64,000 bases of DNA from Candidatus Kapaibacterium sp. (GTDB lineage: Bacteria > Bacteroidota > Ignavibacteria > Kapaibacteriales > Kapaibacteriaceae), in NCBI GenBank assembly GCA_022842685.1, contig JALHPC010000003.1, positions 1 through 64,000 on the forward strand, written 5' to 3'. Of the stretch, positions 35,844 through 45,101 are shown piece by piece. The notes beneath the pieces were generated by a model. That model was not told the origin of the DNA. It saw nothing but the letters and a program-made list of their open reading frames with translations, and made no database searches. The position numbers and the translations under genes were made by a program. Within the stretch, counting starts at the first letter, position 1; each line of letters starts with the position of its first letter.

Positions 35844-36007
35844 TGCCATCACGCCACATCCCCCCCAGTCGTCGTCCAACGAAAACCTGCCCAGTATGCC
35901 AACGCCCCTTTTCGTGGCGTAAGAAGTGGGAGCGTATGTGGGAGCACGTACGCTACTGCAGTGACGCCTGCCGCAAGCGAAAGGGGTTAGCCGGAGGTAC
36001 CACATGA
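35843..36007 (+). CDS. DUF2256 zinc-ribbon-like small protein
   Basis: 54 residues, too short for the ORF track. It contains the DUF2256 pattern [19 protein letters not shown] followed by [12 protein letters not shown], with two Cys pairs that probably bind zinc. This family is well known beside cryptochrome/photolyase genes; here its stop overlaps the cryptochrome start (ATGA) and its start overlaps the previous stop (TAATG). The role is unknown, and its constant location suggests assistance to the photolyase protein. Confidence 0.9.
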   Translation: MPSRHIPPSRRPTKTCPVCQRPFSWRKKWERMWEHVRYCSDACRKRKGLAGGTT

Positions 36008-37290
36008 CGACGATTCACTGGTTTCGCAACGACCTACGCCTGCACGACCACCGCGTGCTGGGTGCATTGCCTGCCGACGTTACGTCGCTACTGTGCCTTT
36101 ATATCCTCGACGATCGTCAATGGCACGAATTACCGCTTGGTTTTTCCAAGACGGGCGCGTTTCGCTCGAAATTTCTTGCCGAAACGCTCCGTCAACTCGA
36201 CACAGAGCTACGTGATCGAGGCAACCAACTTGTTGTGTGCGTCGGCAATCCTGCAACAGTACTGGCGCAGATCGTTGGCCAGATAACGGCGTCGTATGTC
36301 ACCACCGATTCCGAAGTCACAACCGAAGAACTGACTACCGACGAAGAAGTTCAAACCGCTATCGGCGTGCCCCTGCATCGGGCATGGTCGCGCACGCTGA
36401 TTCATCCAGACGACCTGCCGCAGCCGCCGTTGCGTATGTCCGATACGTTCACAACGTGGCGTAAGGACGTCGAACGCAACCTGCGTGTGCGCGCCGAATA
36501 TCCCACACCGCAGGTATTGCCGCCGCCACCGGCGGCCTTTGCCAATGCCCCTTTTCAGCTAGATTGGTTAGAGGCGCATGGTGCAGGAGTCGCAGTTGTG
36601 GATGAGCGCTCTGCCTTTCCGTTCTGTGGTGGAGAAACTGCCGCTCTCGCCCGCTTGGACCACTACCTGTGGAACAGCAAGGCGATTGCCACCTACAAGG
36701 AAACGCGAAATGGTTTGATAGGCACAGACTATTCGTCCAAGTTTTCGGCATGGCTCGCCTTGGGGGCCATTTCGCCTCGTCGTATCTACCACGAGGTGCG
36801 CCGATTCGAACGCCAAGTAACTTCCAACCAAAGCACGTACTGGCTAATATTCGAGCTATTGTGGCGCGACTTCTTCCGCTTTACCGCCATAAAACAAGGG
36901 CCACGCCTATTTCATCGCAATGGTATGAAGGGGGCACCGACGCACTGGCGGCACGACGTTGCCACGTTCGACGCATGGCGGCGTGGAACCACGGGTAACG
37001 ACTTCGTGGACGCCAACATGCGCGAGTTGCTGTTAACGGGGTGGATGAGTAATCGCGGACGCCAGAACGTGGCTTCGTGGCTTACCAAGGCCAAACACAT
37101 CGACTGGCGCTGGGGCGCTGCATGGTTCGAGCATGCCTTGGTAGACTATGACGTGTGCAGTAATTGGGGAAATTGGGCCTACGTTGCCGGTGTTGGTAAC
37201 GATTTACGCGTAGACAGGTTCTTCAATACTTCAAAGCAAGCCGATACCTACGATACCGACGGTTCCTACCGACGCCTTTGGCTGAGGTGA
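36004..37290 (+). CDS. DASH-type cryptochrome / photolyase
   Basis: 428 residues. N-terminal alpha/beta photolyase domain ([16 protein letters not shown]) binding an antenna cofactor; C-terminal FAD domain with [54 protein letters not shown], and the block [23 protein letters not shown] followed by [17 protein letters not shown]. The last blocks are those of cry-DASH rather than CPD class I enzymes. It uses blue/UV-A light, either to repair cyclobutane dimers in single-stranded DNA or for sensing. It is the third gene of an operon with DUF2256 and an orphan ORF. Confidence 0.94.
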   Translation: MTTIHWFRNDLRLHDHRVLGALPADVTSLLCLYILDDRQWHELPLGFSKTGAFRSKFLAETLRQLDTELRDRGNQLVVCVGNPATVLAQIVGQITASYVTTDSEVTTEELTTDEEVQTAIGVPLHRAWSRTLIHPDDLPQPPLRMSDTFTTWRKDVERNLRVRAEYPTPQVLPPPPAAFANAPFQLDWLEAHGAGVAVVDERSAFPFCGGETAALARLDHYLWNSKAIATYKETRNGLIGTDYSSKFSAWLALGAISPRRIYHEVRRFERQVTSNQSTYWLIFELLWRDFFRFTAIKQGPRLFHRNGMKGAPTHWRHDVATFDAWRRGTTGNDFVDANMRELLLTGWMSNRGRQNVASWLTKAKHIDWRWGAAWFEHALVDYDVCSNWGNWAYVAGVGNDLRVDRFFNTSKQADTYDTDGSYRRLWLR

Positions 37291-37348
37291 CATCTATTGT
37301 TGGTTCGTATGTTCGTGCTCCCTTAACGTACCCCCTAAGGAGACCTAC

Positions 37349-39625
37349 ATGCGCTGGACCCTATTCCTGCTTGCCGTTTTTACCATTGGCTTGGCTGGCT
37401 GTAAGCCCTCGACCGAACCGCTAGACGACGCCGCAAGCACAATTACGGCTACCATTGTGGGCCAGGTAAGTGGCGACGATGGCATGCCCATTAGCAGCGC
37501 GGCTGTTTCGGGCTATGGCACCACCACAATGACGAACGACCGCGGCGTGTTTATTCTACGCAACGTTGTTGTTCCGCGCACACGAAGCGTTGTTACCGTG
37601 CGAAAATCAGGCTACTTCACTGGCGCACGCGCTGTGGTTCCCAACCCGAATGGGGGCACACCGATGCGGATAACGTTGCAGACGTTGGGCACGGCGCAGA
37701 CGTTCTCTGCTACCACTGGCGGTGCCGTTGCCGTTGGCGATGCCTCGGTGGCCATTCCCGGGTCGGCCATTGTTACTGCGGTGGGCACAGCATATTCCGG
37801 CATCGTGCGCGCTTATGTGCGCTACCAAGACCCTACGCGGCCAAACTTTTATGACTCGTTCTCGGGCGACATGTCGGCTCGCCGCACCGACGGCTCTACC
37901 GTTGAATTGTATTCGTATGGTGTGCTTCGTGTAGTGCTGCAAGGCACTTCCGGCGAAGCGCTGAACCTTGCACCGGGCAGCGCCGCTACGCTGCGCTTCC
38001 CTGCAGTTGACGCCACGGAATCATCGGTGCCCCTTTGGCATTTCGACGAAACGCAGGGCATATGGGTAGAAGAAGGCAGTGCTACGCGCCAAGGTGGCTT
38101 TTACGTTGGCACGGTAACGCACTTTACCGACTGGAATCTCGACCGGCCCGATTCGCGCGTGGCCTTTATCGAGGGGCGCGTAACGTGCGGAGAAAACACA
38201 CCGCTGACTGGGTTGCCTGTGCGTGTGGGACAGCGCCGAGCCATAACCGACGATCAGGGTGTATATCGCGCTAGAGTACCGGCCGACGTTGCCTTTACCG
38301 TCGAGGTTAATGATACCCTCCTGGATATTTCTACACCGGCAGTTCCTGTTTCGGGCATAGCCGAGGGCTCGACGCGAACGCTGGACATTAACGCCCCCTG
38401 CCCCGCCAGCGTAACGGTGCGTATACTGGACTGCAACGACCAACCCACCAGTGGTATCGTATACCTCAACTCGCCCGGTAGTCGCGTCATTGTTGCCACT
38501 ACCACTGGCAATGCTGTAACCCTTGTAGTTCCTAAGGGGCGGCCGTTTACACTTTCGGGGCACACCTACGACGGTAGAACGTTCGACGATGTGGACGTGC
38601 CAGCACTTACGGCTGGCCAGCAGTACAACGCCGGCGACGTGCGGGCGTGCTCCGGCGTGGTAACGCCGTTTGTTGATGTGCCACTTCCAGGTTTTCAGGG
38701 AGTAACGGGCATGGCCTTGAGCAGCGACGGCAGCATGGTTGTCGTTGTATCAAGGGGCGGCGCACAGTCAACAGTTCGCGCCGTGACCGTAGCGACGGGA
38801 GCTACGCGCTGGGAGCTGACGATGCCTATGCCTGGACAGGGGAATGACAATTATCCAACGGCTGCCCTGCGCTTCGTTGCCTCCGACACACGGATAGGCA
38901 TCGTGTGGCGTGGCGGATGCGCTGTGCTTGATGCAGCAACTGGGACGGTAATCCGCGAATTCTCCGAAGCGAGTAGCGTCTTTGATGTTAGCGCGGACGG
39001 TCAGCGTCTGCTTGCGCTTCGCACGCCAGGTGATAGACTAACAACGTATGCTGTAGAATCAGGAGCCGAGTTAGGAACCGTAACGCTTGCCACGCCAGTA
39101 GCAATGGCAACATCGATGCGCGCCACTTCTGACGGACTCGTGACTATTCAGTCGTTCCGCCAGCGTGTAGCCGACTACATCATTGTTGATCCCGCAACTG
39201 GCGCCATTGTCCGCGAAGAAACGTCAGGCAGTAGTGGGTTCGGGGCGCCGTCGGGTACTAGGTTAACCCTCATTGGCAATAGTTGGAGCTCGGCACTTTT
39301 TAGCGGCCTCACCACGGGTAGATGCTACGTTCGTAGACTTCGCGATAGTAGCACGATTGCAGATGTACCTATCTCGGGCAGTGCTATCATGGCTTACGCG
39401 CTAGCCGAAGACGAACGCACGTTGTTATACGGCCAGTCCAATATGACCGTGGCTATCGTTCAGTTAGACTCTCCAACAACGCGGCGCGTACTTCCGATTC
39501 CTGCTAGTGGCACCGGCTTCGTATCCGCCTCGATGAATGCTGTCACAAGTGATGCGTCGTTTGTGTCCTGTCTCGTGTTTGGACCCCAAGAACAACCCTC
39601 CATCCGCGTATGGGATTTGCGATAG
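37349..39625 (+). CDS. Lipoprotein with carboxypeptidase-regulatory-like and propeller-like domains
   Basis: 758 residues. Lipobox LAGC after a hydrophobic leader, so a lipid-anchored outer membrane or periplasmic protein. Residues about 30-110 form a carboxypeptidase-regulatory-like beta sandwich (TIVGQVSGDDGMPISSAAVSGYG ... RGVFILRNVVV); a second such module is at about 275-330; the C-terminal third (from about 450) is repetitive beta sheet like a WD40/quinoprotein propeller (GMALSSDGSMVVVVSRGG). The ATG follows AAGGAG by 7 nt. Function unknown. The 3' end is 40 nt before adenine deaminase. Confidence 0.82.
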   Translation: MRWTLFLLAVFTIGLAGCKPSTEPLDDAASTITATIVGQVSGDDGMPISSAAVSGYGTTTMTNDRGVFILRNVVVPRTRSVVTVRKSGYFTGARAVVPNPNGGTPMRITLQTLGTAQTFSATTGGAVAVGDASVAIPGSAIVTAVGTAYSGIVRAYVRYQDPTRPNFYDSFSGDMSARRTDGSTVELYSYGVLRVVLQGTSGEALNLAPGSAATLRFPAVDATESSVPLWHFDETQGIWVEEGSATRQGGFYVGTVTHFTDWNLDRPDSRVAFIEGRVTCGENTPLTGLPVRVGQRRAITDDQGVYRARVPADVAFTVEVNDTLLDISTPAVPVSGIAEGSTRTLDINAPCPASVTVRILDCNDQPTSGIVYLNSPGSRVIVATTTGNAVTLVVPKGRPFTLSGHTYDGRTFDDVDVPALTAGQQYNAGDVRACSGVVTPFVDVPLPGFQGVTGMALSSDGSMVVVVSRGGAQSTVRAVTVATGATRWELTMPMPGQGNDNYPTAALRFVASDTRIGIVWRGGCAVLDAATGTVIREFSEASSVFDVSADGQRLLALRTPGDRLTTYAVESGAELGTVTLATPVAMATSMRATSDGLVTIQSFRQRVADYIIVDPATGAIVREETSGSSGFGAPSGTRLTLIGNSWSSALFSGLTTGRCYVRRLRDSSTIADVPISGSAIMAYALAEDERTLLYGQSNMTVAIVQLDSPTTRRVLPIPASGTGFVSASMNAVTSDASFVSCLVFGPQEQPSIRVWDLR

Positions 39626-39665
39626 GGGGCACTGGTACACCATCGACCTACCACCGAAAGACGCC

Positions 39666-41297
39666 ATGACCACGTTCGAAGGGCTAATCCGCGACGTTCA
39701 TAGCCGTCGCACGTTTGCCGGCATGATCACCGTTAACGATGGCGTGATTGCTGCCATCGAAGAGCGTGCAGACGTCGACACCTCGCGCGCTATCCAGCCC
39801 GGTTACGTTGACGCCCACGTGCACGTGGAAAGCTCGATGCTTGTTCCGTCCGAGTTTGCCCGCCTTGCCGTTGTACACGGCACCGTGGCAACCGTAAGTG
39901 ATCCCCACGAGATTGGTAACGTGTGTGGCGTACACGGTGTGCGCTTTATGCTCGACAACGGTGCTCGCGTGCCGTTTACGTTTGCCTTTGGTGCGCCCAG
40001 TTGTGTGCCTGCCACCGCGTTCGAAACGGCAGGAGCAACGATAACGGCCGAGGATATTGACGCTCTGTTTGCCGACCCACGCGTGCTCTACCTAAGCGAA
40101 ATGATGAATTTTCCGGGTGTGCTGCATAACGACGCCGACGTGCATGCCAAGCTTGCCGTAGCACGTAAGCACGGACGTCCCATCGACGGCCACGCTCCTG
40201 GCCTTCGTGGCGCCGATGCCGCCCGCTATGCCTCGTTTGGCATTACCACCGATCACGAGTGTTTTACGCTTGACGAAGCCCTTGACAAGCTTGCCGTGGG
40301 CATGTGGATTCTCATCCGCGAAGGGTCGGCCGCACGCAACTTCGATGCACTGCACCCGCTGCTGGCCACACATCCGCAGCGCGTAATGTTTTGCTCGGAC
40401 GACATGCATCCCGATTCTCTTGTTGTGGGCCATATCAATCTACTTGTTCGGCGGGCCTTAGCGCTTGGCTACGACACGTTCGACGTGTTGCGGGCTGCCT
40501 GCCTACACCCCGTGCAACACTACAACCTGCCCGTGGGAACGCTACGTGTGGGCGACCCCGCCGACTTCATCATTACCGATGCTGCTGACCCTTCCGTTGT
40601 CCACGCCACGTTTGTTAAGGGGCACTGTGTTGCAGCCGACCAACGCACGCGTATCGCTTCGGTGAACGTCGAGCCAATTAACGTGTTTGCAGCCGATCCA
40701 ATCTCCGAGAACGACGTAGCCATTGCGGCCAATGCGCCCACGTGCCGCATCATTGAAGCACTCGATGGCCAGCTTATTACGAACCTTATCGTGGATACGG
40801 TGCCCGTTAACGACGCAGGCCAGTGGGTGTCGGACGTAGCAACCGACACGCTGAAAATCGTCGTGGTTAACCGCTATGCCAAGGCCCCTGTTGCCATTGG
40901 CTTCATTCGCAACATCGGGTTAACACGAGGAGCGCTTGCCAGCAGCGTGGCGCACGACTCGCACAACGTGGTCGCCGTAGGTGTTGCCGACGCCGACATT
41001 GTGATGGCCGTAAACGCTGTTATTGAAGCCCGCGGCGGAGTGAGCGTGGCCGACGGTCACGACGTGCAGGTGCTGCCGTTGCCAGTTGCCGGATTGATGT
41101 CGGCCAACGACGGTTACGCCGTAGCGGAACGCTACGCTGCGCTCGACGCTCGTGCCAAGGAACTTGGCACGTTACTCAGAGCCCCTTTCATGACGGTGAG
41201 TTTTATGGCGCTGCTGGTGATACCGGCGCTCAAGATGAGTGATAGGGGATTGTTTGATGGCGAGGGCTTCAGGTTTGTTGACGTTGGGGTGTCGTAG
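39666..41297 (+). CDS. ade: Adenine deaminase
   Basis: About 543 residues. Amidohydrolase that converts adenine to hypoxanthine in purine salvage. Visible: PGYVDAHVHVESSML (metal His-x-His block), SDPHEIGNVCG, DGHAPGL, TTDHECF, CSDDMHP (metal Asp) and PADFIITD, with the family C-terminal domain. The track frame begins in the previous gene; ATG 39666 is chosen because it begins the family sequence. The stop codon is shared with the -7 box of nadC. It fits purine/NAD salvage with its neighbour. Confidence 0.93.
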   Translation: MTTFEGLIRDVHSRRTFAGMITVNDGVIAAIEERADVDTSRAIQPGYVDAHVHVESSMLVPSEFARLAVVHGTVATVSDPHEIGNVCGVHGVRFMLDNGARVPFTFAFGAPSCVPATAFETAGATITAEDIDALFADPRVLYLSEMMNFPGVLHNDADVHAKLAVARKHGRPIDGHAPGLRGADAARYASFGITTDHECFTLDEALDKLAVGMWILIREGSAARNFDALHPLLATHPQRVMFCSDDMHPDSLVVGHINLLVRRALALGYDTFDVLRAACLHPVQHYNLPVGTLRVGDPADFIITDAADPSVVHATFVKGHCVAADQRTRIASVNVEPINVFAADPISENDVAIAANAPTCRIIEALDGQLITNLIVDTVPVNDAGQWVSDVATDTLKIVVVNRYAKAPVAIGFIRNIGLTRGALASSVAHDSHNVVAVGVADADIVMAVNAVIEARGGVSVADGHDVQVLPLPVAGLMSANDGYAVAERYAALDARAKELGTLLRAPFMTVSFMALLVIPALKMSDRGLFDGEGFRFVDVGVS

Positions 41298-41302
41298 ATT
41301 TG
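41295..41302 (+). promoter_or_regulatory. -7 box TAGATTTG overlapping the adenine deaminase stop
   Basis: Perfect TAnnTTTG with 4 nt to ATG 41307; its first three bases are the stop codon of the upstream gene. Also TTTG lies 17 nt upstream of the box. Leaderless start of nadC is likely. Confidence 0.5.
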
Positions 41303-41306
41303 CGGC

Positions 41307-42191
41307 ATGACCAATCCTAGTAAGCCCATTCATCCGCTTCACGATTCATCCATTCTGCGACTGATTCAGATTGCCATCCACGAAGATGTAGGTTCGGGGG
41401 ATGTTACGACGGAGTGCACCGTACCGCTTGACAACTCGGCGCTTGCGCGTTTTGTTGTGAAGCAGGATGGGGTGGTATGTGGGCTGCCAGTGCTACCCTT
41501 AGTGTTTAGGGAGTTTTCGTCGGACATCAATCTGAAGGTATTGGTCGACGAAGGGGCCGCAGTTTCTGCCGGTACCGTTGTGGCAACAGTTGAAGGTCCG
41601 GCGCACGCGTTGTTGGGAGCAGAACGCACGGCGTTGAACTTCATGCAGCGCATGAGTGGCGTGGCTACCAAGACGCATCAGTATGTAACGCGTATTGCGG
41701 GTACGGGTGCAAGAATCCTCGACACGCGTAAGACCATTCCTGGTTGGCGGTTATTAGACAAGTATGCCACTAGCGTAGGCGGAGCTGTGAATCACCGAAT
41801 GGGCTTACATGACATGGTGATGATTAAGGACAATCACATCACAGCATGTGGAGGAATACGGCAAGCCGTTGGGCGATGTGTGGAGGAGCTTCAGGGGCGC
41901 GCACCGCTCAAAATCGAAGTGGAGGCGCGAAATCTTGACGATGTGTACGAGGTGCTTGCCTGCGTGGGCGTACATCGTGTGATGTTCGACAACTTTACGC
42001 CGGCACAGGTGGCCGAGGGGGTGCGCATCGTGAACAGGTCGATGGAAACCGAGGCATCGGGAGGAATCACGTGGGACAACATCCGTGACTATGCCCAAAC
42101 CGGCGTAGACTATGTGAGTGTTGGTGCAATCACGCACAGCGCAGTAGCGCTGGATATCTCGATGAAGCTCTTTGTGCCAAAGCAGGGCTAA
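41307..42191 (+). CDS. nadC: Nicotinate-nucleotide pyrophosphorylase (carboxylating)
   Basis: 294 residues, normal size. Converts quinolinate and PRPP to nicotinate mononucleotide in NAD synthesis. Signatures: EDVGSGDVTTE, ERTALNFMQRMSGVAT, ILDTRKTIPGWR, GGAVNHRMGLHDMVMIKDNH, EVEARN and MFDNFTP. Convergent with the HTH regulator, overlapping by 3 nt at the stops. nadA/nadB are not in the window. Confidence 0.97.
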   Translation: MTNPSKPIHPLHDSSILRLIQIAIHEDVGSGDVTTECTVPLDNSALARFVVKQDGVVCGLPVLPLVFREFSSDINLKVLVDEGAAVSAGTVVATVEGPAHALLGAERTALNFMQRMSGVATKTHQYVTRIAGTGARILDTRKTIPGWRLLDKYATSVGGAVNHRMGLHDMVMIKDNHITACGGIRQAVGRCVEELQGRAPLKIEVEARNLDDVYEVLACVGVHRVMFDNFTPAQVAEGVRIVNRSMETEASGGITWDNIRDYAQTGVDYVSVGAITHSAVALDISMKLFVPKQG

Positions 42192-42715
42192 CCCTTGGCC
42201 TGTTGTGCTGCGTCGACGATTGCTTGTGCAGCGGCCACGACGCGATCGCGAAAATGCTCGGGCGACACTACGCGTAGGCGGGGGCCAAAGCCCAGCGTCC
42301 ATTGTACTAGTGCGTCGTTTGGTGGCACTTCCATCCGAAGCCGAAAGCCGTCGGGCGTGTTAACGATTCGTTGAGTGGGATGCAGTGCCGATGCCCGAAG
42401 TCCATCGGCAAGCGCCTTATCAATGGCGAACTCTACCGTTGTAACCTCGTGAACAACGGGGCTTTCCGTTGGAACAGTAGGGGGGATTGCATAGAACGTA
42501 GGGATAGGACCGTTTAACACATACGACTTGCGCTTAAAGTCGTAGTCCATCGGTACGTGGAGAGCATTAATGATGTAATCAATGTCTCGTGCAATCGTTC
42601 GCTCGCTAACTTCGAGTAGGCGCGCCATTGTGTTCGCAGTCACGCGTTCGCCCGCGGCTAAACGGGCAATAATTGCATGAATGCGAAACAACGTCGATCG
42701 ATTTCCGGATCGCAT
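42188..42715 (-). CDS. HTH transcriptional regulator with WCX domain but no WYL core
   Basis: About 175 residues. N-terminal HTH_11-like DNA-binding domain (STLFRIHAIIARLAAGE ... MARLLEVSERTIARDIDYI), as in DeoR/WYL regulators; the C-terminal part (VQWTLGFGPRLRVVSPEHFRDRVV) is the WCX extension. The WYL domain normally between them is missing, so the protein is about half the usual 300-320 residues. ATG 42715 is preferred since the track start 42829 lies inside the rpoN terminator hairpin. It presumably regulates a nearby promoter; no operator could be assigned. Confidence 0.72.
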   Translation of the reverse strand: MRSGNRSTLFRIHAIIARLAAGERVTANTMARLLEVSERTIARDIDYIINALHVPMDYDFKRKSYVLNGPIPTFYAIPPTVPTESPVVHEVTTVEFAIDKALADGLRASALHPTQRIVNTPDGFRLRMEVPPNDALVQWTLGFGPRLRVVSPEHFRDRVVAAAQAIVDAAQQAKG

Positions 42716-42822
42716 GAACAACGAAGGAAGAACCTCCCGAATGACATGCGATGCTACGGCGCGCACTCTGCCACCTATGGTCAGAGTAGATAACTTGTCA
42801 GGTCGACGATAATCGTGAAAAT

Positions 42823-42853
42823 GGCCCATGCCGCGATTGTGTCGGCATGGGCC
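42823..42853 (-). terminator. Intrinsic terminator behind rpoN
   Basis: Stem GGCCCATGCCG / CGGCATGGGCC, 9-nt loop, followed on the minus strand by ATTTTC. It lies 26 nt after the rpoN stop. Confidence 0.75.
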
Positions 42854-42878
42854 AAAAATGTGACGCCTTCAACGGTGA

Positions 42879-44492
42879 TTAGAGTTCGCGGCGCAGGCGA
42901 GCAACGGGAATATGGAGTTGTTCCCGGTACTTGGCAATAGTGCGGCGGGCAACATGGAAGCCAAGTTTTAGCATTTCCGAAGTGAGCTTGTCGTCGCTTA
43001 GGGGGGCATCTTTTGATTCAGCATCAATCAGCTCTTTCAGGCGTTGCTTGATAATGCGCGTTGATACTTCTTCGCCGTCGTCGTTCAAGAGTGCCTCGCT
43101 AAAGAAGAACTTTAGCTCGAACGTTCCAAATTCTGTGAGCACATATTTTCCGTTCACGATACGGCACACGGTGCTAAGGTCCATGCCAATAAGATCGGCA
43201 ACATCTCGGTAGATGAGTGGGCGCATGCCTTCGGTGCCAATCACGAAGAAGTCGCGTTGAAGACCGACGATAGCCGTCATTACCTTGAGCATCGTGGTTT
43301 TGCGCTGGCGGATTGCTTGAATGAGGAATTTTGCGTCTTCGTACTTGTGGCGTAGCCACTCCTTCGTTTCCTTGTTGAACTTCTGATAGCGAGCATCCTT
43401 GCGCAATCGTTCGTAAGCCGTGCTAACGCGAAGCGCCGGTAGTCGCGAGTCGTTGACGGTCACAAAGAAGTCATCCGACTCAGTATCGCGCTCAACAATG
43501 AAGTCTGGCACCAGCGTATTCAGTTCCGGACCAAACGTGCCACCACCTGGACGTGGGTTTAGTCCGCGTATCACGTCGAGTGCTTCGCGCAGATAGTCTT
43601 CGGACACGTGCAGGCGCTTTTCGATTACCTCATATTTCTTGTTCGCAAACGCATCGTATGCCTTGCTGAGTATCTCGCGAGCGAGCTTCTGTGCTGCGTT
43701 CAGCTTTGGGCGTGTGTCAAGCTGGGCAAGCAGGCACTCGCGTAAATCGCGCGATCCAACTCCCGGTGGATCCAAGTGGCGAAGGCGTCGCAACACATGC
43801 TCGGCCTTGGCCGTTGAAATCGGTTCAAGCGCCTCGTCAACATCGGGAATCAACGACGAGTCCATGGCTCCGCTGCGCGACCCCAACAGGGCGGGCGCCA
43901 AGAGCGCTAAGTTATGCTCGGCAATCTGGGCGTTTACTTCGTCGAGGAGCTCCGACATATCGCGCCGCAAGTAGCCGTCGTCATCGATGTTGCCAATGAT
44001 GTATTCGGCTAGAAAGCGCTCATCCGGTGGCATGTCGATAAACCGAATCTGATCAAGGAACTCCTCGGTAAAGCTAGGCGTGTCGCGGTACTGATAGCCC
44101 TCGCCGTCGTCTTCATCGGGCATGGCCGAATCGGCCGACTTACCTGCCGACGGGTCTTCGCCCCAAATAAGCTGATAGAACTCGAACGCATCCTTCGGAT
44201 CGAAGTCGTCTGCCGGGCCCTGCTCGGTCGCCCCGCGTACGTCAGTCGGCGGTGGAGGCATCAGCACTTCATCCCGCTCAACGGGTGCCGACTCGGTAAT
44301 CGGATCGTGGTCGGTAATCTCCATGTCTGGGTCGACGTCCGGCGCCTCCTCCAGCATGGGATTGGTTTCCATCTCATTGCGAACGTGTTGCTCTAGCTGC
44401 TGCGAATTCAGCATCAGCATCTTGAGGTACTGCACCTGCTGCGGCGTAAGCGTCTGCTGCAGCGATGTCTGAAGCGATAGCCCAAGCTTCAT
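42879..44492 (-). CDS. rpoN: RNA polymerase sigma-54 factor
   Basis: 537 residues. Region I (LSLQTSLQQTLTPQQVQYLKML, Gln-rich), an acidic region II, the core-binding domain, an HTH for the -12 element (DVADLIGMDLSTVCRIVNGKY) and the RpoN box ARRTIAKYRE near the C-terminus, which reads the -24 element. It directs transcription from GG-N10-GC promoters and needs an ATP-using activator, none of which is encoded here. ATG overlaps the stop of the upstream DUF3109 gene (ATGA) and is preceded by GGAGG. A candidate target promoter lies at 25877. Confidence 0.97.
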   Translation of the reverse strand: MKLGLSLQTSLQQTLTPQQVQYLKMLMLNSQQLEQHVRNEMETNPMLEEAPDVDPDMEITDHDPITESAPVERDEVLMPPPPTDVRGATEQGPADDFDPKDAFEFYQLIWGEDPSAGKSADSAMPDEDDGEGYQYRDTPSFTEEFLDQIRFIDMPPDERFLAEYIIGNIDDDGYLRRDMSELLDEVNAQIAEHNLALLAPALLGSRSGAMDSSLIPDVDEALEPISTAKAEHVLRRLRHLDPPGVGSRDLRECLLAQLDTRPKLNAAQKLAREILSKAYDAFANKKYEVIEKRLHVSEDYLREALDVIRGLNPRPGGGTFGPELNTLVPDFIVERDTESDDFFVTVNDSRLPALRVSTAYERLRKDARYQKFNKETKEWLRHKYEDAKFLIQAIRQRKTTMLKVMTAIVGLQRDFFVIGTEGMRPLIYRDVADLIGMDLSTVCRIVNGKYVLTEFGTFELKFFFSEALLNDDGEEVSTRIIKQRLKELIDAESKDAPLSDDKLTSEMLKLGFHVARRTIAKYREQLHIPVARLRREL

Positions 44493-45061
44493 CGCTCACC
44501 TCCACGCAGTTCCTTGGCAATAGCCATCATGTCGGCTACACACTCTGCTCCGTAAGCACGCTCGAGTGCCTCTTGCACTGTCTCAAGAAGGGGCACCGAC
44601 TCACGCTGGCCGCGAGCTCGTCCCGGAGCACATTCGTCGAACTTCTGATAATGCAGATACGGCCCGCCAAAGTCGGCAACACGTATCGGGAATAAATGGC
44701 ATGACAGAGGTTTACGAAAGGTCGACGTACCGGCATGCCAAGCTCGCTCGAAGCTACATGCGGCGACATCGCCGTTGTAGACGACGAAGACGCAGTCGCG
44801 GTCGTCGATGCAACGCGTAGACTGGTGTCCAACCGGTCCTTCAAGAAAACCGTTCTTGCGAATGTCATCGGCGCGGTCTTCTGGCAAGTATGCCAACGCG
44901 GCCTCGACGGCGTCGTGCATAGCTGACACTTCATCGTCACGTACGGGTGCCCCTCCGCCACCGGGAAGGGTGCAACATGCACCCTTGCAGGCAGCAAGGT
45001 CGCAGGCAAACGAGGCCGTAAAAACTTCCTCGTCGATAAGCAGATGGTCGAGCGAAATCAT
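44489..45061 (-). CDS. DUF3109 family protein (cysteine-cluster)
   Basis: About 190 residues. Contains CDLAACKGACC and further Cys residues (RDCVF, ACSFERA, SCHLFPIRV), the pattern of the DUF3109/YkgJ-like family that probably binds a metal or iron-sulfur centre. No signal peptide. ATG 45061 is preferred to the earlier codon in the track because family similarity starts at MISLDHLLIDEEVF. It is the gene before rpoN and overlaps it by ATGA, so both are co-translated. Function unknown. Confidence 0.82.
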   Translation of the reverse strand: MISLDHLLIDEEVFTASFACDLAACKGACCTLPGGGGAPVRDDEVSAMHDAVEAALAYLPEDRADDIRKNGFLEGPVGHQSTRCIDDRDCVFVVYNGDVAACSFERAWHAGTSTFRKPLSCHLFPIRVADFGGPYLHYQKFDECAPGRARGQRESVPLLETVQEALERAYGAECVADMMAIAKELRGGER

Positions 45062-45101
45062 GGGGACGTACGCTATACATCCCAATTTAGCATGATTTTT
45101 G

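Noticed and set aside
42716-42829. ATG 42829 as start of the HTH-WCX regulator
   Set aside because: It is within the rpoN terminator hairpin and gives a non-conserved extension; the HTH begins just after ATG 42715.
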